From assembly GCF_021261325.1 (NCBI RefSeq), contig NZ_JAJSBI010000002.1, positions 310,001 to 374,000 on the forward strand: a stretch of DNA of 64,000 bases, written 5' to 3'. Within the stretch, counting starts at the first letter, position 1. Each line of letters starts with the position of its first letter. The notes below the pieces were generated by a model that saw nothing but the letters and a program-made list of their open reading frames with translations, was not told where the DNA came from and made no database searches. Of this stretch, positions 9,162 through 18,681 are shown one piece after another. This DNA comes from Streptomyces guryensis. Its GTDB lineage: Bacteria; Actinomycetota; Actinomycetes; Streptomycetales; Streptomycetaceae. A program made the translations under genes and the position numbers.

Positions 9162-10172
9162 TCAGCGGGTGCCGCGCGCCGCGAACCTGGCGACCGAGGC
9201 CACGTTCGCCTTGGTCACGAAGGCCGGGCCGGTGAGCACGGGCAACACACCGCCGCCGCTGGTGTTGCCGTTGGTCCGGTACAGCCACAGCGCGTCCACC
9301 GCGAGATAGCCCTGCAGATACGGCTGTTGATCCACCGCGAACTGCACCTCGCCGTTCTTGACGGCCTTCACCAGGCCCTCGTTGAGATCAAAGGTCGCGA
9401 CACGGGCCTTGCTGCCCGACTGCTGCACCGACGTCACCGCGGTGAGCGCGAACTGGGCGCCCAGGGTGACCACTTCGTCGATCGTCGGGTCCTGCCGCAG
9501 TCTGGCGGTGATCGCGGCGGCGGTCGCGTTCGCGTCGGTGCCCTCGACGTAGAGCATCTCGGTCCTGCCGTCGAAGGTCTTCTTCACGCCGGCGCAGCGG
9601 GCCTCCAGGGCGACGTTGCCGCGCTCATGGATCACGCACAGGGCGTGCTTGGCCCTGAGGTCGTCCAGCTTGTCGCCGACGGCCTGCCCGGCGAGGCTCT
9701 CGTCCTGCCCGAAGAACTCGAGCACCCCCTCGGACTGCCAGGAGTCGATGCCGGAGTTGAGGCCGACCACGGGTGTGCCCGCGGCCTTGGCCGCCGCGAT
9801 CGGGCCCCTCATCGCCTGCGGCTTGGCGAGGGTCACCGCGATACCGTCGACCTTCTGGCGGACCGCGTCCCGCACCAGCTCGGCCTGCCCCGCCGCGTCG
9901 GAGTCACTGGCGTAGGTCAGGTCGATGTCGTCCTTCGCCGCGGCGTCCTCGGCGCCCTTCTTCACCAGGTTCCAGAAGGTGTCGCCCGGCGAGGCGTGCG
10001 TGACCATGGCGACCTTGAGACGGGCGGTGCCCGCCCTGCCGACGCTGCCCGTGGCGGAGCCGGACGTGGCGTCGGCCGCGGAACAGCCGGCCGCCAGCAG
10101 GCACACGAGCGCGGCCAGGGCGGCGACGCGCGCGGATCTGTGGGGAGCGGGGGGTGGGGGAGGAGTGTTCAT
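9162..10172 (-). CDS. Sugar-type periplasmic-binding lipoprotein (Peripla_BP_4), orphan
   Basis: Extracellular lipoprotein of the ribose/xylose/autoinducer-2 binding-protein class. The preferred ATG at 10172 places a signal sequence with lipobox LLAAGC about 25 residues in; the longer open frame from 10253 would bury it. Family landmarks: KVAMVTHASPGDTFWNLVKKG for the first strand and helix, DGIAVTLAKPQAM, GTPVVGLNSGID and the late FAVDQQPYLQGYLAV hinge/cleft motif. No permease or ATPase is adjacent. It lies directly upstream of, and in the same direction as, cvnA (186 bp). It may act as a ligand-binding accessory for the conservon kinase or feed an unlinked importer. Confidence 0.85.
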   Translation of the reverse strand: MNTPPPPPAPHRSARVAALAALVCLLAAGCSAADATSGSATGSVGRAGTARLKVAMVTHASPGDTFWNLVKKGAEDAAAKDDIDLTYASDSDAAGQAELVRDAVRQKVDGIAVTLAKPQAMRGPIAAAKAAGTPVVGLNSGIDSWQSEGVLEFFGQDESLAGQAVGDKLDDLRAKHALCVIHERGNVALEARCAGVKKTFDGRTEMLYVEGTDANATAAAITARLRQDPTIDEVVTLGAQFALTAVTSVQQSGSKARVATFDLNEGLVKAVKNGEVQFAVDQQPYLQGYLAVDALWLYRTNGNTSGGGVLPVLTGPAFVTKANVASVARFAARGTR

Positions 10173-10379
10173 GAGGGTGCGGCACCTCGCTGTGCGGCCG
10201 AGCAAGCGGAACGGCGAGAGGAGTCCCCGGACGGCGTCCGACACGTCGTACACCGTCCGGATGACTCTCGCTGGCCGGAGCCAATCGCGTGTGACCGCCG
10301 GTAGTCAAGTGATCAGCAACATTGAGTGAGTTGTCGCTGCCGCATCGTGATGATGCGTACCGGTCGGCACGGGGGCGTG

Positions 10380-10397
10380 CACGGCCTTCGGGCCGTG
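10380..10397 (-). terminator. Hairpin terminator of the methyltransferase gene
   Basis: CACGGCC-TTCG-GGCCGTG forms a 7-bp stem with a UUCG-type stable tetraloop 11 bp past the methyltransferase stop. A second weaker hairpin, CGCATC-N5-GATGCG, is at 10341-10357. Confidence 0.7.
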
Positions 10398-10407
10398 GCA
10401 GGTCTCG

Positions 10408-11268
10408 TCACGGCTTACGGGCCACCGCCCCGTACATGGCGATGTCCTCGTCGCGGATCGCTTCGCCCTCCCTGCCGTCCGGACGCCATTTGTGGACCTG
10501 GACGATGCCCGGCGCGACGAGTTCGAGGCCCTCGAAGAACTCCTCGGCCTCGGCGAAGGTGCGCAGCCGCATCGGCATGTCGCGGGCGGCGTACTCGCGG
10601 GCGACCCGGCCGACCTCCTCCGGTGCGAACTCGGCCGTACCGATGGACATCGCGAGATGGCTGCCCGAGGGAAGCGGTTCGAGGAGGCGGCGGACGATGC
10701 CCACGGCGTCGTGCTCGTCGAGCAGGAAGTGGACGATCGCGACGACCGTCAGGGCGACCGGCTCTCCCAGGTCCAGGGTGTCGCGGAAGGCGGGACTGCC
10801 GAGGATGCTCTGCGGATCGCGCATGTCCGCCTCGGCATACGAAGTCCTGCCCTCCGGCGTGCTGTTCAGCAGGCCCTGGGAGAGGGCGAGGACGAGCGGG
10901 TCGTTGTCGACGTACACGACCCGGGAGTCGGAGGCCGTCGCCTGGGCGATCTCGTGGATGTTGGGCGAGGTCGGTACGCCGGTGCCGATGTCGAGGAACT
11001 GCCGTACCCCCGCCTCCTCGGCCAGCCACCGCACGGCACGGTTCATCCAGTCGTGGTTGGCGCGCATATGGATCGGCAGGGCGGGCCACTCCCGGCACAT
11101 GGCGTCGCCCGCCTCCTGATCGGCGGGGTAGTGGTCCTTTCCGCCCAGGATGTAGTCGTAGATCCGCGCGGCGTGTGCGGTCCCGCCCGCGAGGGAGCCG
11201 TTCTCGGCTGTCGCGCTGTGGCCGATCGGCCGGCCGCTGTCCTCGGGCGCGGCGGCTCCTCCCGTCAA
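10408..11268 (-). CDS. SAM-dependent methyltransferase, DUF574 (Methyltransf_19) family
   Basis: Cytoplasmic methyltransferase-fold protein of the large actinobacterial DUF574 family. Diagnostic motifs: HAARIYDYILGGKDHYPADQ at the N-terminus, the SAM-binding strand FLDIGTGVPTSPNIHEIA, VVYVDNDPLVL for the ribose-binding acidic residue, and VHFLLDEHDAVGIVRRLLEP. The open frame extends to an ATG at 11451, but the family normally has only 15-30 residues before the HAARIYDY motif. The TTG at 11268, preceded by GGAG at about 10 nt, is therefore the preferred start; GTG codons at 11349 and 11340 are alternatives. Substrates are unknown for almost all members. Confidence 0.85.
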   Translation of the reverse strand: MTGGAAAPEDSGRPIGHSATAENGSLAGGTAHAARIYDYILGGKDHYPADQEAGDAMCREWPALPIHMRANHDWMNRAVRWLAEEAGVRQFLDIGTGVPTSPNIHEIAQATASDSRVVYVDNDPLVLALSQGLLNSTPEGRTSYAEADMRDPQSILGSPAFRDTLDLGEPVALTVVAIVHFLLDEHDAVGIVRRLLEPLPSGSHLAMSIGTAEFAPEEVGRVAREYAARDMPMRLRTFAEAEEFFEGLELVAPGIVQVHKWRPDGREGEAIRDEDIAMYGAVARKP

Positions 11269-11562
11269 CGTCGTCGATCTCCACGAAACCTCGACAACCA
11301 GCTTCGTCAACTCACGGGCGGCGCCAACCACTTGGGCCACAGCAGTCACGGACCGGCCGGTGCGGACGCTCGACTCCGCGGGCGCGGCGTGCGCGGCCGC
11401 GCGCGTGCGAAATCGACACCGCGGACGGCTTCGACGGAAGAAATCCTCCATCTGGGACCGCCGGCTGGAAGGCCCCTTCCCGCCGCTTCCACGCTGAGCC
11501 GTGACCGGTCGGGCGCCCTTGCCCGCCGGTCCTCGTACCTACGACGGTGAAGAGGAACCCCC

Positions 11563-13020
11563 ATGACCGCTGAGCATGTGCTGACGCCTGCTCCCACGGC
11601 GTACCGATGGCGGTGGCCGGCACTCGCCGCCCTGCTGCTCGGTGAGGCGATGAACCTGCTGGACGCGACCATCGTGCAGGTCGCCTCTCCGGCCATCCAC
11701 GCCGATCTGGGCGGTTCGGTCTCCGACATCCAGTGGTTCACCGCCGCCTACACCCTGCCGTTCGCGGTACTGCTGATCACCGGTGGCCGCCTGGGGGACA
11801 TCGCCGGCCGCAAGCGGCTCTTCGTGATCGGCGTCACGGGATTCATGCTGGCGTCCGCCGCGTGCGCCCTGGCGCCTTCGGTGGGGCTGCTGATCACCTT
11901 CCGGGTGCTGCAGGGGGCTGCGGCAGCGGTGATCATTCCCCAGACCATCGGGTTGATCAAGGCCATGTTCACGGGTCCCGAGGTGTCCAGGGCCCTGGGC
12001 AGCATCGGTCCCGTGATGGGGCTGGCGGCGGTCTGCGGACCGGTGCTCGGCGGTGTGCTCACCCACGCCGACCTGTTCGGCTCCTCATGGCGCGCGGTCT
12101 TCCTGGTCAACGTGCCGCTCTCGCTGGCCGTGCTCGCGATCTCGCCCCGGCTGCCGGAGAACCGCGCGCCGAGGCGGCCCACCCTCGACCTGACCGGGAC
12201 CCTGCTGGCCACGGCCGGGATCGGGCTCGTCGTCCACCCGCTGATCGGTGCGGACCTCTCCGCGTTGCCGGGGTGGAGCTGGGGGGCCGTGGTGGCCGGG
12301 CTGGGCCTGATGGCGGTGTTCGCGGCGCACCAGCGAAGGGTGGCCGGCGCCGGACGCAGCCCGCTTGTTGAGCCGAGCCTGTTCGCGCACCGCGGTTTCC
12401 CGGCCGCCCTCGTGACGTCGACGTCCTTCTTCGCGGTCACCAACGGTCTGATGACGGTCGTCGTGCTCCAACTCCAACTGGGTGCGGGCGTCGGTGTGTT
12501 GAAGGCGGGACTGACGCTGGCGCCGTGGTCGGTGGGGCTGGCCGTCGCGTCCTGGATCGCCGGGGCGCACCTCGTCGAGCGGTACGGGCGGCGCGTGATG
12601 ACGCTCGGCCTCGCGGTGCTGTCGGTGGGGGCGTTGTCCGCCATCGCGGTGTACCGCGCGGCGGCTGCGGACCCGGGCTCCTACCCCACGCCGCTGCCGT
12701 TGGCGCTGGGCGTCGTGGGGGCCGGCGTGGGTCTGTTCACCCCCGCCTTCTTCACCGCCGCCCTGAAGCCGCTGCGGCCTCAGGAAATCGGCTCGGCTGC
12801 GGGGCTGCTCAATGCGGTGCAGCAGTTGGGGGCGACGCTCGGGGTGGCGGTTCTGGGCAGCGTGTATCTGGGCGGTGCGAGCTCAGGTGATGCGGGGCTG
12901 AGTGCGGTGCGGCCGGCGGTTTGGGGGGCGGTCGCTTTGGTGGTGGTGAGCTTCGGGGCGAGCCGGCTGATGGTTGACGCGAGCGCGAGCGCGTCCGCGG
13001 AGGGCGGGACAGGGCGGTGA
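11563..13020 (+). CDS. MFS drug:proton antiporter, DHA2 (14-TMS) type
   Basis: A 485-aa multidrug exporter-type membrane protein. The ATG is preceded by AAGAGGA. Landmarks: LDATIVQVASPAIHADLG in TM1, GRLGDIAGRKRLFVIG (loop 2-3 motif A), and GPVLGGVL in the antiporter motif C position. Length and hydrophobic pattern fit 14 segments. It is divergent from the methyltransferase and convergent with the Lrp/AsnC gene. Substrates cannot be inferred. Confidence 0.9.
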   Translation: MTAEHVLTPAPTAYRWRWPALAALLLGEAMNLLDATIVQVASPAIHADLGGSVSDIQWFTAAYTLPFAVLLITGGRLGDIAGRKRLFVIGVTGFMLASAACALAPSVGLLITFRVLQGAAAAVIIPQTIGLIKAMFTGPEVSRALGSIGPVMGLAAVCGPVLGGVLTHADLFGSSWRAVFLVNVPLSLAVLAISPRLPENRAPRRPTLDLTGTLLATAGIGLVVHPLIGADLSALPGWSWGAVVAGLGLMAVFAAHQRRVAGAGRSPLVEPSLFAHRGFPAALVTSTSFFAVTNGLMTVVVLQLQLGAGVGVLKAGLTLAPWSVGLAVASWIAGAHLVERYGRRVMTLGLAVLSVGALSAIAVYRAAAADPGSYPTPLPLALGVVGAGVGLFTPAFFTAALKPLRPQEIGSAAGLLNAVQQLGATLGVAVLGSVYLGGASSGDAGLSAVRPAVWGAVALVVVSFGASRLMVDASASASAEGGTGR

Positions 13021-13099
13021 CCGGGCCGTGTCGGGCGGGATCGGCAGGCAGCTGCGGGAGCCTCGGGCTACGCCTGAGTCCGGCTCCGCCCCCGCCGCC

Positions 13100-13310
13100 C
13101 CCGCCGCCCCTGCTCATTCCCGTCCCATAGGGGCTTCGCCCCTTCGACCCCGCCCGGGGCTTCGCCCCCGCACCCCGCTTCGGGGCTCCGCCCCGGACCC
13201 TGCTCCTCAAACACCGGAGGGGCTGGTTTTGTCTGGTCTTTTCAGCCCGTCCGGCCTCCGAGCATGAGGCCCCTTCAGGGCCGAACGGGGGCCCGGGGGC
13301 GGAGCCCCCA
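13100..13310. repeat. Cluster of GC-rich hairpin repeats (GGGGCTTCGCCCC type)
   Basis: Between the convergent MFS and AsnC genes lie several short self-complementary units: GGGGCTTCGCCCC near 13129, GGGGCTTCGCCCCC near 13156, CGGGGCTCCGCCCCGG near 13181, and GGGGGCGGAGCCCCC at 13295-13309. These belong to a dispersed family common in Streptomyces intergenic regions and can act as terminators. The last unit lies inside the 3' end of the AsnC-family gene. Confidence 0.7.
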
Positions 13311-14315
13311 GGGGTGGTGCCGTGCCAGGTCCGTCATGACCGGGCTCGCTGCCTTGAGGTTCTGGAGGACCGGGCTGGTCTCCAGGGTGTGGATCGCGTC
13401 CAGGGAGCCGACCCGGTGGACCAGATAGCGGTGCAGGTCGGCGGGGTCGCGGCAGAGGGCCTGGGCGACCAGGTTGGTGGCACCCGTGGTTGCCGCGACG
13501 AAGGCCAGCTCGTCGTGGCCCGCCAGCGTGGTCGCCACCCGGTCGAGGTGGGCCGGGGGCACCGACATCCACAGCAGCGCCCGCGTGTTGACGCCGAAGC
13601 GCCCGGCGTCGACCTCGACGTCGAAGAAGACCGTGCCGCCCGCCCGCAGATCCGCGAGCCGCCTTGCCACGGTCACCGGGGACCAGCCGGTCGCCCGCGC
13701 CAGCTCGGCATGCGTGGCCCGTCCGTCCTTGTGCAGGGCGAGCAGCAACTCGCTGTCTCCGTCGGTGAGTTGGCGGGGCACCGGCACATGGGACGGGTCG
13801 CCCGCCTCGTGCTCGCGCAGGAGGCGCTGTTGCCGCTCGTCCAGGGTGCTCGCGCTCCGGCGCCAGTTCGTCGAGCCGCCCAGATAGGTGTGCAGCAGGC
13901 AGTGCGCGGACACCGCGGTGATGGCCGCGGTGCGTGGAATGCCGTGCAGCAGAAGGGAGTTGCCCGAGTCGCCCGCCTCCTGGTCCGTCGGTGCGTGGAC
14001 GACCGCCACGATCTCCGTACCGCCGGAGGTGACCTTCACCCACGAGGTGTCCTGACGGCGCACCAGCGCATACGCCAGATCCCGCGCGGAACTCGCCACC
14101 ACGGTGAGCCGGACCAGCCACTGCGTCCGCCCCGCCCGATGCGGGTCCGACAAGCCGACCACCCGCAACGACGCCTCCGTGCGCAGCCGCCGGTAGCGTC
14201 GGGCGACCGTCTGCGGAGAGACGTCGAGCGCGGTGGCGATCCGGCTGAACGGCGCGCGGCCGTCGATGTGCAGCGCGTGGATCAGGGCACGGTCCAGGTC
14301 GTCCAGCATGGGCAC
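13275..14315 (-). CDS. Lrp/AsnC-family regulator, double-length
   Basis: Transcriptional regulator with two AsnC-type units in one 346-aa chain. Unit 1 begins with the winged helix DRALIHALHIDGRAPFSRIA (near residue 7) and unit 2 with the helix LLALHKDGRATHAELARATG (near residue 190). Each is followed by an alpha/beta effector-type region, which fits duplicated Lrp proteins of actinomycetes. Start is GTG 14315, with ATG 14309 close behind. The last residues, GLRPRAPVRP, are encoded by a dispersed GGGGCTCCGCCCC repeat, so the original stop may have been lost into the repeat. Target genes are not evident. Confidence 0.88.
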   Translation of the reverse strand: MPMLDDLDRALIHALHIDGRAPFSRIATALDVSPQTVARRYRRLRTEASLRVVGLSDPHRAGRTQWLVRLTVVASSARDLAYALVRRQDTSWVKVTSGGTEIVAVVHAPTDQEAGDSGNSLLLHGIPRTAAITAVSAHCLLHTYLGGSTNWRRSASTLDERQQRLLREHEAGDPSHVPVPRQLTDGDSELLLALHKDGRATHAELARATGWSPVTVARRLADLRAGGTVFFDVEVDAGRFGVNTRALLWMSVPPAHLDRVATTLAGHDELAFVAATTGATNLVAQALCRDPADLHRYLVHRVGSLDAIHTLETSPVLQNLKAASPVMTDLARHHPWGLRPRAPVRP

Positions 14316-14342
14316 ATTCTTCAGTCCCGTTCTCCAGCCATG

Positions 14343-14409
14343 CGGGCGGGACCCGGCACTCGCCCGAGGGGCAGCAGCCGGCCCCCGGGCGAGCGCCGGG
14401 TCCCGCCCG
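14343..14409 (-). terminator. Very long hairpin terminator after the DUF6230-DUF6114 operon
   Basis: The arms 14343-14371 and 14380-14409 pair over about 29 positions with one mismatch and one bulge, closed by a loop of roughly 8 nt. It starts 6 bp past the DUF6114 stop codon and also shields the promoter of the downstream AsnC gene from readthrough. Confidence 0.85.
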
Positions 14410-14414
14410 GCCGG

Positions 14415-14870
14415 CTACAGCTGCACGGCCTCGTGCACGGTCCGTACGGACTCCGCGGCCCGCGCTTCCCTCCTGCGCCGACGTCGGCTCACCCGCGGCT
14501 CCTGATCCGGCAGCCAGCCGAAGGCGAGGCAGCTGCCGACGGCCCCCAGGAGCAGGCCGATGAAGAAGCCGCCCAGGTTGGAGGTGAGCCAGCTGCCGAG
14601 GGAGCACAGGACGCCGATGATCGAGTAGAAAACGCGCTGGGCAGGGCTGAAGAGGGTCAGCAGCCCGCACAGCACCATCACCGTCGGCAGCAGGTAACCG
14701 GCCAGGCCCTGCATACCGACGTGCATGACGACCTTCAGCGAGGCCTTCTCGGTGAGCAGGATCCACCCACCGCCCAGGGTCAGCAGCAGGCCGCCCCAGA
14801 ACGGCCGACGGGCCCGCCATCCGCGGAAGGCGGGCCGCCACCCCTGAGGTGGAGTGTCGGTGCCGGACAT
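14415..14870 (-). CDS. DUF6114-type integral membrane protein
   Basis: A 151-aa membrane protein with about four hydrophobic segments (GGLLLTLGGGWILL, GYLLPTVMVLCGLLTLF, FYSIIGVLCSLGSWLTS, GGFFIGLLLGAVGSCLAFGWL) and a basic RRRRRRE tail. The ATG shares bases with the upstream stop codon (TGATG), so translation is coupled to the DUF6230 gene. The pair is conserved side by side in many Streptomyces; function is unknown. A longer frame beginning at 14876 only adds two residues. Confidence 0.8.
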   Translation of the reverse strand: MSGTDTPPQGWRPAFRGWRARRPFWGGLLLTLGGGWILLTEKASLKVVMHVGMQGLAGYLLPTVMVLCGLLTLFSPAQRVFYSIIGVLCSLGSWLTSNLGGFFIGLLLGAVGSCLAFGWLPDQEPRVSRRRRRREARAAESVRTVHEAVQL

Positions 14871-15523
14871 CAGCAACCCGAGTCGCTGAAGCTGAGTTTG
14901 AGGCCCGGAAGCTTGAACACGCCAGCGGTGGTCGCGTAGTTGGTCTGCCGCAGGTTGTCGATGTGCACCGTGTCGGACTGCTGGCTGAAGACGCCCGCCG
15001 GTCCCTTGACGCCGGCCTTGTCGAGCTGGCTCGCGTCGTTGCCGATCTCGATGTTCTTGAACGCGGCGTCACCGGTCAGCTGAGTCGAGTCGGTGGTCAG
15101 GTCGGTCGCCTGCACCTTCGACGAGCCGCTGCCCGCCTTGATCAGCAGGTTGGTGCCACCGAGGTCGACGCTCTGGCACAGGCTGTCCAGCGTCGCGGAC
15201 TTGATGGCGGACGTGACGACGAGCACGTCACCGCCGGTGTCGCCGGCGTTCGGGCTGTCCTTGATCATGTGGTCGAGGGCGCCGAACTGCTCGAAGCCGG
15301 TGCCGTCGAGCGACTTCGCGGTGACCGTGAAGGGCATGCCGGAGATGAAGAACGACACCCCCAGGGCGCCCTGGGCGGTGAGGATCGCGAGGCCGGCGAG
15401 GGCTCCGACGGCAGGTACCGCCATCACCGCGGTGCGGCGCAGCCGGACCCGCCCGCGTCTCGCGGGGTCGGGTGAGGAACCGCTTTCCGGGTTCCCTGTG
15501 GTGAGGTCGGCGGACGAGGCCAT
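14870..15523 (-). CDS. DUF6230-type membrane-anchored exported protein
   Basis: A 217-aa protein with an N-terminal cytoplasmic arm, a single transmembrane segment (TAVMAVPAVGALAGLAILTA) and a C-terminal exported region of beta-rich character (about residues 60-217). ATG 15523 is chosen because GGGAG sits 5-6 nt upstream; the frame is open back to 15616. The exported part is rich in Thr/Ser/Asp and ends with SFSDSGC. It is the first gene of a two-gene operon with DUF6114. Function unknown. Confidence 0.8.
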   Translation of the reverse strand: MASSADLTTGNPESGSSPDPARRGRVRLRRTAVMAVPAVGALAGLAILTAQGALGVSFFISGMPFTVTAKSLDGTGFEQFGALDHMIKDSPNAGDTGGDVLVVTSAIKSATLDSLCQSVDLGGTNLLIKAGSGSSKVQATDLTTDSTQLTGDAAFKNIEIGNDASQLDKAGVKGPAGVFSQQSDTVHIDNLRQTNYATTAGVFKLPGLKLSFSDSGC

Positions 15524-15666
15524 TTCTGCTCCCATGTGCATAGTCAGTGCTGGTTGGGCTTCAGCGGCGCGTTGTCCTGGCGCGGACAGCGGCTGCGGGC
15601 GCACGCCTCCTCCCAAACTCCCGGCGGGTGGAAGGGCTTTCTCGTACTCCGCAGTAGCCAGCGAGG

Positions 15667-15696
15667 AAGTTACCCGTGGTTACTTTCAAGGGTCAA
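15667..15696 (-). promoter_or_regulatory. Promoter for the DUF6230-DUF6114 operon
   Basis: Read on the minus strand, TTGACC (15696-15691) and TAACTT (15672-15667) are 18 nt apart in a locally AT-rich stretch. This gives a leader of about 135 nt before ATG 15523. Confidence 0.5.
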
Positions 15697-15799
15697 GGGA
15701 GTTGTGAAAAAAGGGTGTTGGTTGTGCCTCACCTGTGGCTCAGCAGGTTCCGGCGGCCCCGCCCGCTCCTTGAACGATCGTCAACTCCCTTGGCGCACC

Positions 15800-16838
<1,039 letters not shown>

Positions 16839-16856
16839 CGCTCCGACAGGGGTAGT

Positions 16857-17777
16857 TCAGCGCCGACGTAGACGCAGCGCCAGGGCGGCGCCGCCGGTGA
16901 GCACCAGCACCGCAGCGGCGCCGCCCGCCAGCATGGGCGCGGATGGGCCCGAGTCCGCCGTGGAGGTCGAGGCCACCGGGGTGCTGTCGGGGACGCTGGA
17001 CTCCTGCCGAGGCGTCGCGGCCCCCTCGGCGGTACGGGAAGGAGTCGTACGGGGTTCGGGCGTGGCCGTGGGGCTGCTGCCCGCGCTCTTCCCACCGCCC
17101 GCGGATGCCGCCGCCCCGCCGCCCCTGCTGCTCTTCGCCGTGCCGAACACCACGTCCGAGCACGAGTAGTACGTGTCCGTCGTGCTGCTGTTCTGCCAGA
17201 TCGTGTAGAGCACGTGATGGCCGGTCCGGTCCGACGGCAGCTTCGCGGTGATGCGGTAAGCGCCGTTCGTCAGGGCCGGGTCCTTGACCGACGCGAACGG
17301 CCTGTCCGGCAGTTCGGACCAGTTCAGCGGCTTCTTCGGGTCGTAGCCGGGCTTGGTGAGATAGAGCTTGAACGTGCCGGTGTGCGCGATCGTCGAGGTG
17401 TACTTCATCGTCAGGGTCGCGCCCGGCTCCAGGGTCGTCGACGGCCAGTCGGGGCGGGCGAGGTCGAGGCCCTTGTAGGCGGGCAGTCCGCCGCTGCACA
17501 GCTTTCCGTCCGGGATGACCTGCCGGTCCCTGCCGTTGACGTCCGCCACCCGCAGGTTGTCCCAGAACGTGAAGGGGGCGCCGTTCGCGGCGACGGCCGC
17601 CCTGCAGGCCGCCGACCGCGCGTTGCCGCCGCCGTCGGGGGAGCAGGCGTAGACCCTGCTGACCGGGTCCGTCGGCGCGCCGTGCGCCTGCGCGGGGCCC
17701 GCCGCCCACAGGGGCAGCAGGAACGGGGTCGCGAGGGCGGCCGCCAGGGCGGTGCGATGTGCGGTCATCCGGGGCAT
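16857..17777 (-). CDS. AA10 lytic polysaccharide monooxygenase, C-terminally membrane-anchored
   Basis: Copper-dependent oxidase acting on crystalline polysaccharide such as chitin or cellulose. The signal peptide ends at AQA, exposing His32 of HGAPTDPVSRVYAC as the N-terminal histidine-brace residue. The second brace His is His132 in STIAHTGTFKLYLT, and GHHVLYTIWQ is the conserved late strand. The catalytic module covers about residues 32-212. It is followed by a Ser/Pro/Thr-rich linker (about 215-275) and a C-terminal hydrophobic helix ending in RLRRR. This predicts a cell-surface-tethered rather than free LPMO. GAGGAGA precedes the ATG. No binding module is present. Confidence 0.9.
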   Translation of the reverse strand: MPRMTAHRTALAAALATPFLLPLWAAGPAQAHGAPTDPVSRVYACSPDGGGNARSAACRAAVAANGAPFTFWDNLRVADVNGRDRQVIPDGKLCSGGLPAYKGLDLARPDWPSTTLEPGATLTMKYTSTIAHTGTFKLYLTKPGYDPKKPLNWSELPDRPFASVKDPALTNGAYRITAKLPSDRTGHHVLYTIWQNSSTTDTYYSCSDVVFGTAKSSRGGGAAASAGGGKSAGSSPTATPEPRTTPSRTAEGAATPRQESSVPDSTPVASTSTADSGPSAPMLAGGAAAVLVLTGGAALALRLRRR

Positions 17778-17948
17778 CCGGAACGTCTCCTCGGCCGGCG
17801 CGGAACGATGTGCTCCCGTGAAGTACGGGAAACCGGCCCGGTGTGTTCACCGTGTGACGCTCGGGACTGATCCGGCGCCGACAACTCCTCGAACCCTGGC
17901 CGTTCACCTGCGCCGTACGCCCCTCGGAGCAAACGATGCCTCATTGAA

Positions 17949-17960
17949 AACCAACTGGTT
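17949..17960. promoter_or_regulatory. Butyrolactone-receptor-type operator candidate upstream of the afsA remnant
   Basis: AACCA-AC-TGGTT is a perfect 5-bp palindrome with a 2-bp centre in an AT-rich patch (TTGAAAACCAACTGGTTGC) about 80 bp ahead of the afsA-like start. Its core resembles the ACNNAC/GTNNGT-style ARE elements bound by ArpA/ScbR/CprB receptors, but it is shorter than a full 22-bp ARE. Confidence 0.4.
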
Positions 17961-18040
17961 GCCTCGTACTCTGGCGGTCGCCGGCACGGGCACCTCGCCG
18001 TCTGGTCTGTCATCCGTCTGCGGGGGACCGAGGGAGAGAC

Positions 18041-18678
18041 ATGCCTCAACCGACCATGCTTCAGGCTGCCTTGACGGCCACCGTGCCTCTTCGGCTCGTC
18101 CACCGCGCCGCCGTAGCGGAAACGTTTCTCACCGGCCGGGAACGCATCCGTCCCGACCCGTTAGCACTGTTTGCACAGTGGCCACGAGCACATCAGTTAC
18201 ACGTGTCGTCGGACCGGTCGGCGTATGAGCCGGTGTTCGGCGCGGGGGCCGTCCGTCAGTGCGGAGCACTCCCCGGGCAGGCCGAGTGCGACGCCCCGCT
18301 CGACCATCGCTTCCTGCTCCAGGAGCTGCACGCCACGACACCGACGTACCGCGCGGCGCAGCCCGACCACCCCGGTCGCCGGCGCCCTCGATTAGATACC
18401 GCGCACCCCGTTTTCTTCGGCCACCCGCTCGATCGGGTCCCCGGCGTGCTGCTCCTGGAGACGGCCCGGCAGGTCGCGCACGCCCGGAGCGCCGGGCCCG
18501 GGGTGCGTCCTTCCGCGCTGCCTCCCGTCAGTATGCTGAGCTGGACAGACCCATGTGGATCGAGACGAACGGCGTGGCCGCGACAGGCATGGAGGTCCGC
18601 GGATCTCCAGGACGGTTCGACGGTTCGAGTGGGCCGTGGGCGCCGCCGCAGGGTGAGATATCGTTCACGGGGAGTTAA
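18041..18678 (+). pseudogene. Decayed afsA/scbA-type gamma-butyrolactone synthase gene
   Basis: Remnant of an AfsA-family gene (normally about 300 aa with two hotdog-like repeats). A good ribosome site (AGGGAGAG) precedes ATG 18041. Repeat 1 is clear: LVHRAAVAETFLTG, FAQWPRAHQLH and APLDHRFLLQELHAT. The stretch that should join the repeats (roughly 60-80 residues) is missing. Repeat 2 resumes as RLDTAHPVFFGHPLDRVPG and LLLETARQVAHA. A frameshift near 18520-18535 then moves the continuation ASRQYAELDRPMWIETNG into another frame, which stops at 18678. Two in-frame TTA codons (18161 and 18392) are present. The neighbouring receptor gene is intact. Catalytic competence is very unlikely. Confidence 0.8.
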
Positions 18679-18681
18679 AAT

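Noticed and set aside
13207..15072. A 621-codon minus-strand frame
   Set aside because: It overlaps the AsnC-family regulator and DUF6114 genes in another frame and contains no recognisable domain.
17778..18040. A small coding gene between the LPMO and the afsA remnant
   Set aside because: Frames are short, lack ribosome sites and show no codon bias; the stretch is AT-rich and looks regulatory.
18041..18678. Interpretation as an intact short single-domain AfsA homologue
   Set aside because: Signatures of both repeats are present, but the joining region is missing and the second repeat changes frame, which fits decay and not a compact functional form.
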